Assembly: GCA_900768435.1 (NCBI GenBank)
Contig: CAAGCW010000019.1
Span: 28,417 to 92,416 of the forward strand
Reading direction: 5' to 3'
DNA from: an uncultured Collinsella sp.
GTDB lineage: Bacteria; Actinomycetota; Coriobacteriia; Coriobacteriales; Coriobacteriaceae
Length of the DNA: 64,000 nucleotides
The notes under the pieces: generated by a model
Told to the model about the DNA's origin: nothing
The model's database searches: none
The model's input: only the letters and a program-made list of their open reading frames with translations
In this document: positions 18,430 to 27,132 of the stretch, in pieces
Layout of the letters: each line of letters opens with the position of its first letter
Numbering within the stretch: the stretch's first letter is position 1
Position numbers and translations under genes: made by a program

Positions 18430-19194
18430 TTAGATGTCAAACACGTAGCGCGAGCCAACGATCTTTTGGCGCCCGAGCAGCAGGGGGCGCTCGTCTGCAT
18501 CGGTAAAATACGCCTCCATATAAAAGAGCGGCTCGCCGACCGGCACCTCCAGCAGCGGGGCCACCTGGGCATCGGCAAGCGCGATCTCCACGGTACAGGG
18601 GTCGGACTTGAGCGGCGCGCGGCCCGAGTGGTCGGCAACGAGCGCAAAGATCGAGTTATCGGTGAGGTCCTCGGCGGCCAGCGTCTGCAAGTAGGGATGG
18701 TCGGCGAGCACAAAGGCGTTGTTCTCAAGCATGACGGGGATGCCGTCGGCCGTGCGCACGCGCTCGACCACGATAAGCTCGCAGCCGGGCTCCACGCCAA
18801 AGAACGCCGCATCCTCGTGCGTCGCCGCGACCACCGTGCGCGATACCAGGCGCGCTCCGGGCACCATGTCGTTGGCAGCACAACCCTCAGTAAAGCTCTG
18901 GACGTCGCCCTTCTGGCGAATCTTGCGCTTGAGCTTGGGAGCGCACACAAACGTGCCCCTCCCCTGCTGGCGGCTGAGATACCCCGCGCGCGACAGCTCC
19001 TCGATGGCGCGGCGCACGGTGATGCGTCCCACGCCGTAGGACTTCGCGAGCTCCATCTCGGAAGGAATACGCGAGCCGGCCGCGTACACGCCGCGCGCGA
19101 TCTCGCCCTTTAGGTCGTCCATAACCTGCTGGTACAGCGGCACGGCGGACACCTCGGCGCGCTCGGAACGTTCGGTCTTGCTATCGGCTGCCAT
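18430..19194 (-). CDS. GntR/UTRA-family transcriptional regulator 1
   Basis: 254 residues. The N-terminal winged helix is typical (GSRIPSEMELAKSYGVGRITVRRAIEELSRAGYL, QGRGTFV), followed by a UTRA sugar-phosphate-binding domain (MVPGARLVSRTVV ... LIVVERVRTADGIPVMLENN ... GRQKIVGSRYVFDI). It overlaps the recQ stop codon (TAATGATG), so it is translationally coupled to recQ; the second ATG (19194) has better spacing from GGAG. It likely represses the SIS gene downstream in response to its substrate. Confidence 0.88.
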   Translation of the reverse strand: MAADSKTERSERAEVSAVPLYQQVMDDLKGEIARGVYAAGSRIPSEMELAKSYGVGRITVRRAIEELSRAGYLSRQQGRGTFVCAPKLKRKIRQKGDVQSFTEGCAANDMVPGARLVSRTVVAATHEDAAFFGVEPGCELIVVERVRTADGIPVMLENNAFVLADHPYLQTLAAEDLTDNSIFALVADHSGRAPLKSDPCTVEIALADAQVAPLLEVPVGEPLFYMEAYFTDADERPLLLGRQKIVGSRYVFDI

Positions 19195-19196
19195 CA

Positions 19197-21179
19197 TTAC
19201 GCTCCATCCCGCGCATGCTCGGACTCAAATTCTTCAATCGCCGCCATAAACTGCTCGCCAAAGGCGTCGGCCTTTTTCTCGCCAATGCCGTTGACCTGGA
19301 TCAGCTCCTCGCGCGTTTGAGGGCGCAAGCGGCACAGGCCGCGCAGAGCCTTGTCGGAAAAGACCATATACGGCGCCATCTCCAGCTCGGTCGAGATCTC
19401 CTTGCGCAAGGCACGCAGGCGCTCGAACAGCTCGGCATCGTCGCCCACGCGCGGGCGCTGGTCCAGCTCGGCCTCCTCGCGCAGCAGGTCCACCGCACGG
19501 CGAGCGCGGGCCGAGGCCTTGCGCTTGGACGCGCGGCGCTTAACGGTAAAGGCAAACGCCTCGTCCTCGACCTCGCCGGCACGCGGACCCAGGCCCACAA
19601 CCGGGTACTGCCCCTGCGAGGTGGCCAAATAACCGCGGCCGCACAGCTGGCCGATGATGTCCTTGATGCGCCCAACCGATTCGCTCGAAAGCTCGCCATA
19701 GCCGCGATCCTCGTCCAGATGCATCTGGCGAATGCGCTCGGTGTTGCCGCCGTGGAGCACGTCGGCGATGAGCGACTTGCCAAAGCGCATGGGGCGCGTG
19801 GCCACATAGCGCACGGTGGCGCGGGCCATATCGGTGACGTCCTCGACCTCGAACTGCGTAAGGCAGTTGCTGCAGTTGCCGCAGCCCTCGGCCTCGTCCG
19901 TGGCGGTGCTGCCCGCACCAGCCGCTGCCGCATGCTCGGCCGCGGCCTCGTCGCCAAAGTAGCGCAGCATGTATTCGCGCAGGCAGCCGGTGGTATTGCA
20001 GTAGCCCTCCATCTGGCTGAGCAGGCGATAACGGTTCTGGAGCGCCCACGCGCGCTGCTCGTCGTCGAGCGCCTCGTCGGCCGCATCGCCGCGGTCGATC
20101 AAAAAGCGGCGCATGCGAAAATCGTTGCCGTTCCACAGCAAGTGGCAGCTGGCTGGATCGCCATCGCGGCCGGCGCGGCCTGCCTCTTGGTAGTAGGCCT
20201 CGATGCTCTCGGGCACGTTGTTGTGGATCACGTAGCGCACGTTGGGCTTGTCGATGCCCATGCCAAAGGCGTTGGTGGCAACCATCACCTGAATATCGTC
20301 GTCGATAAAGGCGCGCTGACTCTGGCGACGGGCATCGTTGCCCATGCCGGCGTGATAACGGCCCACGCGAATGCCGCTGGGGCCCAGCGCCTCGGCAAGC
20401 TCGCCTGCCAACGCATCGACCGTCTTGCGGGTCGAGCAATACACGATGCCGCTCTCGCCCGAATGCGCAATCACGTAGTCGCGCACCCACGCTGTCTTGG
20501 CTTTGTCGCCCATCTCCTCGCAGCCAAAGTAGAGGTTCTTGCGATCGAAGCCCGTCACCACGGTCGCCGGGCTTTGCAGGCCGAGCATCTGCTGAATGTC
20601 CGTACGCACGCGCTCGGTCGCCGTGGCGGTAAAGGCCGCCACGACGGGGCGCTGCGGCAGCGAATCGATGAACTCGCGAATCTGCAGGTAGGCGGGGCGG
20701 AAATCCTGGCCCCATTGGCTCACGCAGTGGGCCTCGTCAATGGCCACGAGCGGAACGCCGATGCCGCCTTCGGCCGCAGCTTCCTGCGCAAAGGCCAGAA
20801 AGCGCGGCTCGAGCAGGCGCTCGGGCGCCACGTACATAAGCTGGTAGCGGCCCTCGCGCGCCCGCTTGAGCACGGTGTTTTGCTGGGCCGGAGTAAGGCT
20901 GGAGTTGAGATAGCTGGGCCGCGCACCCGCCGCGAGCAATGCGCGGGTCTGATCCTCCATAAGCGACAGCAGCGGACTCACCACAAAGGTGATGCCGGGC
21001 AGCATGAGCGCGGGCACCTGGTAGCAAATGGACTTGCCGGCGCCCGTGGGCATAACACCCAGCGTATCGCGACCGGCAAGGATCGCATCGACCATGCGGT
21101 CCTGTCCCGGGCGAAACGAGGTGTAGCCAAAATAGGCGCCGAGCGTGTCGAGCGCCATCTGCTGCATGCTATCGGTCAT
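19197..21179 (-). CDS. recQ: ATP-dependent DNA helicase RecQ
   Basis: 660 residues. 3'-5' DNA helicase for recombination and fork repair. Walker A MPTGAGKS (43-50), DEAH box AIDEAH (147-151), helicase C motifs (GIVYCSTRKTVDALA, QEAGRAGRDG), the zinc-binding cysteines (YCNTTGC...GCGNCSNC), an RQC winged helix and a C-terminal HRDC domain (LRKEISTELEMAPYMVFSDKAL). The start follows TAGGAAA. It shares a junction with the GntR gene, an unusual pairing of a repair helicase with a sugar regulator. Repeat element D lies upstream. Confidence 0.95.
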   Translation of the reverse strand: MTDSMQQMALDTLGAYFGYTSFRPGQDRMVDAILAGRDTLGVMPTGAGKSICYQVPALMLPGITFVVSPLLSLMEDQTRALLAAGARPSYLNSSLTPAQQNTVLKRAREGRYQLMYVAPERLLEPRFLAFAQEAAAEGGIGVPLVAIDEAHCVSQWGQDFRPAYLQIREFIDSLPQRPVVAAFTATATERVRTDIQQMLGLQSPATVVTGFDRKNLYFGCEEMGDKAKTAWVRDYVIAHSGESGIVYCSTRKTVDALAGELAEALGPSGIRVGRYHAGMGNDARRQSQRAFIDDDIQVMVATNAFGMGIDKPNVRYVIHNNVPESIEAYYQEAGRAGRDGDPASCHLLWNGNDFRMRRFLIDRGDAADEALDDEQRAWALQNRYRLLSQMEGYCNTTGCLREYMLRYFGDEAAAEHAAAAGAGSTATDEAEGCGNCSNCLTQFEVEDVTDMARATVRYVATRPMRFGKSLIADVLHGGNTERIRQMHLDEDRGYGELSSESVGRIKDIIGQLCGRGYLATSQGQYPVVGLGPRAGEVEDEAFAFTVKRRASKRKASARARRAVDLLREEAELDQRPRVGDDAELFERLRALRKEISTELEMAPYMVFSDKALRGLCRLRPQTREELIQVNGIGEKKADAFGEQFMAAIEEFESEHARDGA

Positions 21180-21278
21180 GGTTTCCTAACGTCCAAGTCA
21201 TCTGCCGCCGATTATACGCCGCCATGCGGACCGGTGGCGCACGGCTGCCGGCCACGGGCGGCGCAATCCGAAAGGAAC

Positions 21279-21371
21279 GAGCGTGGATTTTTGGACACTT
21301 TCCGGATGAGCGTGGATAATCTCCCACTTTGAGGCCGTAACCGAGCCAAAGACGGGAGATTTTCCACGCTC
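21279..21371. repeat. GAGCGTGG palindromic element, copy D
   Basis: A half-site at 21279 lies 29 bp before a 64-bp hairpin (21308-21371) whose arms are GAGCGTGGATAATCTCCC and GGGAGATTTTCCACGCTC, with one mismatch. It sits in the gap between recQ and GntR 2. Confidence 0.8.
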
Positions 21372-21445
21372 ATTCTGCAGATTGCCGCTCTGGCGGGCTT
21401 GCGGCGTCGACCGGTCCGCCGTTCGTCAGAACGGCGGAACCAACC

Positions 21446-22165
21446 CTACATGACCATGACGTAGCGGCTACCCACGTAGTACTGCTTACCCATCAGGACC
21501 GGCTCGCCATTGGGGCCGATAAAGCCGGCACGCAGGTTGAGCAGCGGATCGTGCGGAGCAATGCCCAACTCGGCCGCCTGCTCGGCATTGGCGCGAACGG
21601 CCTCGACCGTGCGGTAGCCAACCGAGACAATCGGCGTTCCGCCAACACGCTCGACCTCGGCAAAAATCGACTTGTCCTCAAGATCGGCCGTCAACAGCTC
21701 ACGGTAGGCGTCAAACGGCACAAAGATGTTCTCCTCAAAGATGGGCTCGCCGTCGGCCGTACGCACGCGCTTGATATGCAGCAGCAGCGCATCCTTCTGC
21801 AGGCCAAAGAACTCCATCTCGTTTTGGCGCGCCGGAACGATCTGACGATCGACCACATGTGCGCCCGCCTTCATGCCGTTGTCGGCACACAGCGCGGTAA
21901 ACGTCTGCAGCGTCGAGGCGTGGAACTGGCGATTGATGTGCGGCGTGGAGACAAAGGTGCCGCGGCCCTGCTGCTTAACCAGATAGCCATCGGAGCACAG
22001 CTCCTCGACGGCGCGGCGCACCGTAATTCGGCTCACCTCATACTGCTCGGCTAGCTCAAGCTCGGAAGGAATACGCTCCTTGGGTGCATAAACACCTTTC
22101 TCGATCGCATCCTTGATTTCGTCGTAAATCTGCTGGTAAAGCGGTGCATTTTTGGGTGCAGGCAT
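21446..22165 (-). CDS. GntR/UTRA-family transcriptional regulator 2 (likely regulator of the PTS operon)
   Basis: 239 residues. Winged helix (RIPSELELAEQYEVSRITVRRAVEELCSDGYL) and UTRA domain ending YYVGSRYVMV. Paralogue of GntR 1. The sequence before it contains TATAACG followed by CT (22208-22226), a motif also found before the PTS operon (28085-28102) and before the EamA gene (29361-29381), so all three are inferred to share this regulator. The ligand is presumably the phosphorylated PTS substrate. Confidence 0.85.
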   Translation of the reverse strand: MPAPKNAPLYQQIYDEIKDAIEKGVYAPKERIPSELELAEQYEVSRITVRRAVEELCSDGYLVKQQGRGTFVSTPHINRQFHASTLQTFTALCADNGMKAGAHVVDRQIVPARQNEMEFFGLQKDALLLHIKRVRTADGEPIFEENIFVPFDAYRELLTADLEDKSIFAEVERVGGTPIVSVGYRTVEAVRANAEQAAELGIAPHDPLLNLRAGFIGPNGEPVLMGKQYYVGSRYVMVM

Positions 22166-22207
22166 GTCTGATCACTCTTATCAAAATATCGAAATAACTA
22201 ATACGTA

Positions 22208-22226
22208 TATAACGTCTTTTTATATG
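22208..22226. promoter_or_regulatory. TATAACG operator-like site, GntR 2 promoter
   Basis: TATAACGTCTTTTTATATG, 42 bp before the gtrR-type start codon. Shares TATAACG-N-CT with sites upstream of the PTS operon and the EamA gene. Confidence 0.5.
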
Positions 22227-22269
22227 TTACCTCAGTTTGATAAAACGATACACCACATACAGCAAATCC

Positions 22270-23277
22270 TTACCTGCCGTCGTCCTGCTGCAGGCTGTCT
22301 TGCTCGATGAGGCGAGCCTGCCTGCTCGCCATGCGAGCGGGCTTGTCGGGATCGGGTACGGCCGTGGGCATGGGCTCGTCGACATGACCGCCCCACCATC
22401 CGCCCACAAAGTTGAGCGTGTGGAACACATTGATCACGGCGCCGGGATCAATGTCGCACACCAGCTTGATAATGTCCTGACTCTCGTAGGTCGAGACAAC
22501 AGCGTGCAGCAGATACATCTTTTCGCGGCTGTATCCGCCGATGACCTCGGCGCAGCTAATGCCGTGCTGAAAATGGTCAACATAGGCGGTCATGACCTCA
22601 TCTGCCTTGCGCGTCGTGATCTGAAGCGTCACGCGGTCGTAGCGATGATAGAAGCTGTCGATAGTCTTAGTCGAAATAAACTGGAACACGATGGAGTACG
22701 CCGCGTTGTCCCAGCCAAACATAAAGCCAAAGATCGCCAGGATAGCGCAGTTGAAACCAAAGATGACGCCCCAGATGGTCTTGCCCGTGTGGTTGGAAAC
22801 CCACAGCGCGATAAAGTCGGTTCCGCCGGTGGATGCGCCGGACTTTAGCGCGATGGCAGCGCCCAGACCCGAGACCACGCCGCCAAAAATGATGAGCATA
22901 ATCTTGTCGCCCAGAAACGGGGCGAAGTGAAAGATGTTGAGGAACAGCGATGAGAGCGCAACCTGCATCATCGAGAAGATGACGAAGCGCTTGCTAATGC
23001 CGCTCCAGCATAGGAGCGCCACGGGAATGTTGAGCGCAAGCATACCGAGCGAGATGTCGATGTGAACGCCGCCCAGCGAGGTAACGCGATCGAGCAGGAC
23101 CGCGACGCCGGTGAGGCCGCTCGGAAGCAGGTCGGCGGGCTGAATGAACGCCTGGATCAGGAATGTCTGGAGAACGGCGGAAATGGTGACCGCCACGGCG
23201 GTGATGGCGCGGCGGACGATGGTGAGGCGGCCGAGCACGAGCACGCGGTCCGTGAGCTGATCGATGGCGTTCGCCAC
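22270..23277 (-). CDS. YitT-family membrane protein
   Basis: 335 residues: six hydrophobic helices in the YitT_membrane domain (LQTFLIQAFIQPADLLPSGLTGVAVLL, LKSGASTGGTDFIALWVS), then a soluble DUF2179 domain (DRVTLQITTRKADEVMTAY ... GGYSREKMYLLHAVVSTYE). The family is widespread in Firmicutes and Actinobacteria; its substrate is unknown. The start is GTG (23275-23277) with AAAGGAG 5 nt upstream. It stands between GntR 2 and the HAD gene as a separate unit. Confidence 0.88.
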   Translation of the reverse strand: MANAIDQLTDRVLVLGRLTIVRRAITAVAVTISAVLQTFLIQAFIQPADLLPSGLTGVAVLLDRVTSLGGVHIDISLGMLALNIPVALLCWSGISKRFVIFSMMQVALSSLFLNIFHFAPFLGDKIMLIIFGGVVSGLGAAIALKSGASTGGTDFIALWVSNHTGKTIWGVIFGFNCAILAIFGFMFGWDNAAYSIVFQFISTKTIDSFYHRYDRVTLQITTRKADEVMTAYVDHFQHGISCAEVIGGYSREKMYLLHAVVSTYESQDIIKLVCDIDPGAVINVFHTLNFVGGWWGGHVDEPMPTAVPDPDKPARMASRQARLIEQDSLQQDDGR

Positions 23278-23400
23278 GTAGGCTCCTTTCGAAGGCAGAT
23301 GTAGTTGTGGGGCATGGCCGCGATTGTAGCATGGAGCGTGCGGGGGCGCTTCAATTCACCCTCTCTCGACAACCGTCAGAAGGACCGTGAGGCCGCTTAA

Positions 23401-23438
23401 AAGAAAAACGCCGTGAAGAGAGCGATCCCTTCACGGCG
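23401..23438 (-). terminator. Terminator after the HAD gene
   Basis: CGCCGTGAAG (23409-23418) pairs with CTTCACGGCG (23429-23438); on the minus strand it is followed by TTTTTCTT. Perfect 10-bp stem. Confidence 0.85.
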
Positions 23439-23461
23439 AATTCGGCGTTTGCCCAGATAAA

Positions 23462-23496
23462 ACCTGCCAAAATAAACCTGTCCCTAAATGGCAGGT
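23462..23496 (+). repeat. 35-bp palindromic unit, copy 2
   Basis: ACCTGCCA ... TGGCAGGT with the same interior as copy 1 and GCCCAGATAAA outside. It overlaps the 3' end of the HAD gene and provides its last codons and TAG stop. Confidence 0.8.
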
Positions 23497-24113
23497 AGGA
23501 TGTCGGTCAGGTTGTCGATGACAACGTCGGCGGCGGACTGATCCAGGTTGACGCCCTCGTGCGGACGCAGCGCCAGGACGCGGGCGCCGGAACGCTTGCC
23601 AGCCTCGATGCCCAAAGGCGAATCCTCGATAACCAGGCACTCGGCAGGCTCCACACCCAGCGCTTTCATGGCACGCAGGTAGATCTCGGGGTCGGGCTTA
23701 AACGCACTGCACTCGTGACCGCTGATGGTGTAATCCAGCACGTCGGCGATACCGGCAATCTCAACCAGCTCGTCAATGAGCTCGCGATAGGACGAGCTTG
23801 CGATGGCACACTTCACGCCGCGCTCGTGCAGCTCGCGCATCACTGGCTCCGTCTGCTCGTTGAGTAGCTCGGCATACGGAACAGGGTGGTCCGGGCTGTA
23901 GACCTGCTTGTACTCCACGCGCAGGCGCTCGCGCAGCTCAATATCGTCGGGCACCAGCGCCTCCCAAATGGCGGGCTCGTTAGACCCCGAAAGATCGGGG
24001 ATCTCGTCAAAATGGAACCCCTTCTCTTCCATAAACGCCACGCGACGACGGTTGTAGAACCACTCGGTATCGACCAGCACGCCGTCCATGTCAAACAGCA
24101 CCGCCTTGATCAT
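23484..24113 (-). CDS. HAD-superfamily phosphatase (beta-phosphoglucomutase-like)
   Basis: 209 residues. Motif I FDMDGVLVDTE (nucleophile Asp8, acid Asp10), motif II CAIASSSYREL, motif III KPDPEIYL and motif IV VIEDSPLGIEA identify a subfamily IA HAD hydrolase acting on a small sugar phosphate. ATG 24113 has AAGGAG 6 nt upstream. Inverted copies of the 35-bp repeat bracket it: copy 2 supplies the stop codon and copy 3 lies 15 bp before the start. It may process the sugar phosphate released by the neighbouring SIS enzyme, but that is inference. Confidence 0.88.
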   Translation of the reverse strand: MIKAVLFDMDGVLVDTEWFYNRRRVAFMEEKGFHFDEIPDLSGSNEPAIWEALVPDDIELRERLRVEYKQVYSPDHPVPYAELLNEQTEPVMRELHERGVKCAIASSSYRELIDELVEIAGIADVLDYTISGHECSAFKPDPEIYLRAMKALGVEPAECLVIEDSPLGIEAGKRSGARVLALRPHEGVNLDQSAADVVIDNLTDILPAI

Positions 24114-24127
24114 ACGCATCTCCTTCC

Positions 24128-24162
24128 ACCTGCCAAAAAGGGACAGGTTTATTTTGGTAGGG
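24128..24162 (-). repeat. 35-bp palindromic unit, copy 3
   Basis: Inverted relative to copy 2 (ACCTGCCA, then AAAAGGGACAGGTTTATTT, then TGGTAGGG). Lies just upstream of the HAD ribosome site, so the two copies enclose the gene. Confidence 0.75.
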
Positions 24163-24205
24163 TTTTCTGGGGTTTTGCGGCGCGACGGGCACGCCCTTCC
24201 CAAAG

Positions 24206-24236
24206 CAAAAAAGGGATGGGGCGCAAACCCCATCCC
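24206..24236 (-). terminator. Terminator of the PTS-SIS operon
   Basis: GGGATGGGG (24213-24221) and CCCCATCCC (24228-24236); on the minus strand the stem is followed by TTTTTTGC. It lies 36 bp after the SIS 2 stop codon. Confidence 0.88.
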
Positions 24237-24272
24237 CTCTCAATCAATCCGTAAGGTCTACTTACTTTGTGA

Positions 24273-25256
24273 TTAGTAGGAAAGCTTCCACATGTAGCGA
24301 CGCATGGTCAGCGGGTGCTGACGGGCCTCGGCGATCTGGTTGCCGTACTCACGCATAACGGCGAGGTGCAGCAGCGGGTTGAAGTAGGTGATGACGCTCG
24401 CGGGCACGGCGTCAGCCAGGCCGTAGTCCTTGGAGTCGATCAGAGCGACCTTGGCGCCCATGCGCTCAAGGAAGGTGAGGGCGCGGGCGTCCATCGGACG
24501 GGTAGCGCCATCGGACATGAAGAAGACGTAGGGCTTACCCTCGGTGGAAACCTCGAACGGGCCGTGGAAGTACTCGCCGGTGTTGTAGGCGGCGGCGTCG
24601 ATCCACTGCATCTCGGTGAACAGGAAGGCGGCGTGAGAATAAGCCATCTTCTCGGAGGCACCGGAAGCCATGAAGTAGATCATCTTGTCGTCCTTGAAGT
24701 CCTCGGCGAACTTCTTGGCGAGCTTCTTGCAGTGCTGAGCGGCGTTCTCGCAGAGATCGAAGACGTTGGTGAGGCCGGTGATCATGTCCTCGTAGTGGTC
24801 ATAGCCCTCGGTCTGCTGAAGGATCTCGAGAGCAAGAGCGATGGCATAGCCGGGCTTCTCGCACTTGGCAGCGTAGTTGGCGTGGAAGCCGTGAACGATG
24901 ACGTGGTCGGCATCGACGGTCAGAGCGGAGCCAGCCTTGTTGGTGAGGGAGACGACCGGGCAGTTGTGCTTCTTGGCGGTCTTGTTGGCCTCGACGGTCT
25001 CGGGCGTGGAGCCACCGAGGGAGCAGGTGATCACGAAGGTGTGCTCGTTGACCCAGGAAGGCGTGTCGTAGTTGAACTCGTTAGCGGTGAAGATCTGAAC
25101 GTTCAGCTTGTCCGTGTTGTTGGCCAGGAAGTACTTGGCGGGGTAAAGGTCGGACATGGAAGCGCCGCAGCCGACGAAGGCAACGCTGTGAATCTCGTGG
25201 TTGGACAGGACGTCAGCGACGATCTGCTTAGGGAGGTTAAGGTCGATCTCGTACAT
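24273..25256 (-). CDS. SIS-domain deglycase (FrlB/GfrE-like), paralogue 2, in the PTS operon
   Basis: 327 residues. FVGCGASMSDLYPA and SLGGSTPETV in the first SIS half, FMASGASEKMAYSHA and GEYFHGPFE in the second, and the terminal RRYMWKLSY. Likely cleaves the phosphorylated sugar-amine imported by the adjacent PTS, as fructoselysine/glucoselysine-6-phosphate deglycases do. ATG 25256 is chosen because AAAGGA is 9 nt away; the ATG at 25265 abuts it. Two hairpins lie between this gene and the IID gene upstream and may set its expression separately from the transporter. Confidence 0.8.
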   Translation of the reverse strand: MYEIDLNLPKQIVADVLSNHEIHSVAFVGCGASMSDLYPAKYFLANNTDKLNVQIFTANEFNYDTPSWVNEHTFVITCSLGGSTPETVEANKTAKKHNCPVVSLTNKAGSALTVDADHVIVHGFHANYAAKCEKPGYAIALALEILQQTEGYDHYEDMITGLTNVFDLCENAAQHCKKLAKKFAEDFKDDKMIYFMASGASEKMAYSHAAFLFTEMQWIDAAAYNTGEYFHGPFEVSTEGKPYVFFMSDGATRPMDARALTFLERMGAKVALIDSKDYGLADAVPASVITYFNPLLHLAVMREYGNQIAEARQHPLTMRRYMWKLSY

Positions 25257-25347
25257 CTGACACATTCCTTTCGATTTTTGCGACGCCACATTGCCGGACG
25301 CACGCAGGGTTACCGTGATTTGGACCGAGTCGCCGGCCCGTTGAGGA

Positions 25348-25421
25348 TGTGTCAAAGGGACTGTCCCTTTGACACATTTAGGGATGGAAGCCTGTCTGGG
25401 GTATGGGATGCCAGGCAGGCT
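25348..25421 (-). promoter_or_regulatory. Two hairpins inside the PTS-SIS operon
   Basis: TGTGTCAAAGGGA (25348-25360) pairs perfectly with TCCCTTTGACACA (25364-25376) around a 3-nt loop. A second stem, AGCCTGTCTGG with CCAGGCAGGCT (25389-25399, 25411-25421), has one mismatch. Neither has a T-run, so RNA processing or stabilisation fits better than full termination. Confidence 0.5.
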
Positions 25422-25454
25422 CCCGGGGGAAAGCGGTTAGGCGCTTAGTCGCGA

Positions 25455-26288
25455 CTAGGCCAGGATGCCGGCCGCGGAGAGGGCGATGCCGCCCACGATG
25501 GCGATCACGAGAAGCCAACCGGTGTTGACGTTCTTCTTGATGAGCCAGTACATAAGGCCGGTGAGGCCAAGGGAGATCATCTGAGGCATCATGCCGTCCA
25601 GGATGTCCTGGATCACGACGGTGCCGTCAGCGAACTGCAGCGGGGTGGTGGCGCCGATCAGCGTAGCGATCATGCCGCCCACGGACATAAGACCCACGAT
25701 GCCGCAGACATACATGAGCTTCTCCATGAGGTCGCCGCCCTGAAGCTTGCTCAGGTACTCGTGGCCGCCCTGATAGCCCATCTTGGCTGCGAACCAAGTG
25801 ATCAGCACAGAGGGGACGATGGAGATGAGCATGGCCAGGATCGGGCCCATGATGGAGCCCTGCTGAGCCAGCTGAACGCCCAGGCCAAAGGCGATAACGC
25901 GGATGGTGCCCTGGAAGAAGGAGTCACCGATGCCGGAAAGCGGACCCATGAGGGATGTCTTGACCGCGTTGATCGAATCGGGATCGAAGTTCTCGGGATC
26001 CTTGGCGTACTCCTCCTCCATGGAGGCGGCGAGGCCCAGGACAAAAGCGCTCGTCTGCGGGGTGCAGTTGTAGAACGCCATGTGACGGTGGTAAGCCTCT
26101 TTCTTAGCAGCGAGCTGCTTGGGGTCGGACTCATCCGGATAGAGGCGATCGAGCGTGGGAACCATGCCGTAGAGGAAGCCCATGTTCATCTGACGCTCGT
26201 AGTTCCAAGAGGCCTGGATGGCCCAGGAGCGCCAGAAGAACTGGCTGACCTTCTTGTTCAGGGACACGTCCTTGGTTGCGGTTGCCAT
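25455..26288 (-). CDS. PTS mannose-family IID component
   Basis: 277 residues. Membrane subunit of a mannose-family phosphotransferase. Typical block RSWAIQASWNYERQMNMGFLYGMVPTLDRLYPDE, then TSLMGPLSGIGDSFFQGTIRVIAFGLG, and C-terminal membrane spans. It works with IIC (26302-27096) and IIAB (27133-28056). ATG 26288 is preceded by AAGGAGG; only 13 bp separate it from the IIC stop codon, so translation is coupled. Substrate is inferred from the co-encoded SIS deglycase to be an Amadori-type compound or an amino-sugar. Confidence 0.93.
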   Translation of the reverse strand: MATATKDVSLNKKVSQFFWRSWAIQASWNYERQMNMGFLYGMVPTLDRLYPDESDPKQLAAKKEAYHRHMAFYNCTPQTSAFVLGLAASMEEEYAKDPENFDPDSINAVKTSLMGPLSGIGDSFFQGTIRVIAFGLGVQLAQQGSIMGPILAMLISIVPSVLITWFAAKMGYQGGHEYLSKLQGGDLMEKLMYVCGIVGLMSVGGMIATLIGATTPLQFADGTVVIQDILDGMMPQMISLGLTGLMYWLIKKNVNTGWLLVIAIVGGIALSAAGILA

Positions 26289-26301
26289 AGTGTGTTCCTC
26301 C

Positions 26302-27096
26302 TTAGTCTTCGTCGTCTTCGAGCGGATCGTAGTCGGAATCGACACCGGCGGCTGCATGGGAACCGTTGAACTTGAAGCCCATGAAGACGACAGCCAGGCA
26401 CACACCGATCAGAGCGACCGCGATGACGGACAGGTTGAGGTAAGCGGCGAGCAGGAAACCGATGAACAGGAACGGAGTCATACCCTTCTTGATCATCATG
26501 GTGAGCAGCAGGGCCAAGCCGTAGGCGGTCATGATCTTGGTCGAAACGTTAAGACCAGTGGACAGCCACTCGGGAACCATGTTGACGATGGCCTGAACCA
26601 AGTCGGTGCCAACAAAGACGGCGAGGAAGATCGGCAGGAAGTACATGACGGCGTACAGACCGGAGCCGGCGCAGATGTGCATACGGTAAGCGGTCTTGAA
26701 CTTTCCGTTATCGATCGCGCTATCTGCCACATGGGTGAGGGCGGCGATGATGGAACGGAACACGATGCCGAGGAGCTGACCCAGGACGGCGACCGGGATG
26801 GCGATCGTCATGGCGGTCTCGGCGGAAGCATCGGTCAGGCACGCAAAGGCAGCGGCCACGATGCCGCCCAGGACCATATCGGGCGGAACGGCGGCGCCGA
26901 CCTGCACCAGGCCCATGGACACGAGCTCGACGGCGGCACCGACGGCAAGGCCGGTGGGTACATCGCCCAGCAGCAGACCGACGAGCGTAGCGCCAACGAG
27001 GGGCTGCTCGAAGTTAAGACGACCGAGCAGGCGGGAGTCCCACATGCAGAACACGCCGACGAGGCCGACGAGCACCGCACTGATGAACGTATTCAT
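26302..27096 (-). CDS. PTS mannose-family IIC component
   Basis: 264 residues, about seven hydrophobic helices. The translocation subunit has the family blocks FEQPLVGATLVGLLLGDVPTGLAVGAAVELVSMG and GAAVPPDMVLGGIVAAAFA. An acidic tail (DSDYDPLEDDED) ends the protein. AGGAG precedes the start. It sits between the IIAB and IID genes with short gaps, the standard order for this PTS class. Confidence 0.94.
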   Translation of the reverse strand: MNTFISAVLVGLVGVFCMWDSRLLGRLNFEQPLVGATLVGLLLGDVPTGLAVGAAVELVSMGLVQVGAAVPPDMVLGGIVAAAFACLTDASAETAMTIAIPVAVLGQLLGIVFRSIIAALTHVADSAIDNGKFKTAYRMHICAGSGLYAVMYFLPIFLAVFVGTDLVQAIVNMVPEWLSTGLNVSTKIMTAYGLALLLTMMIKKGMTPFLFIGFLLAAYLNLSVIAVALIGVCLAVVFMGFKFNGSHAAAGVDSDYDPLEDDED

Positions 27097-27132
27097 ACCC
27101 TTCTCCTTTCAGTCAGGCAAAAGCCTGGTTGA

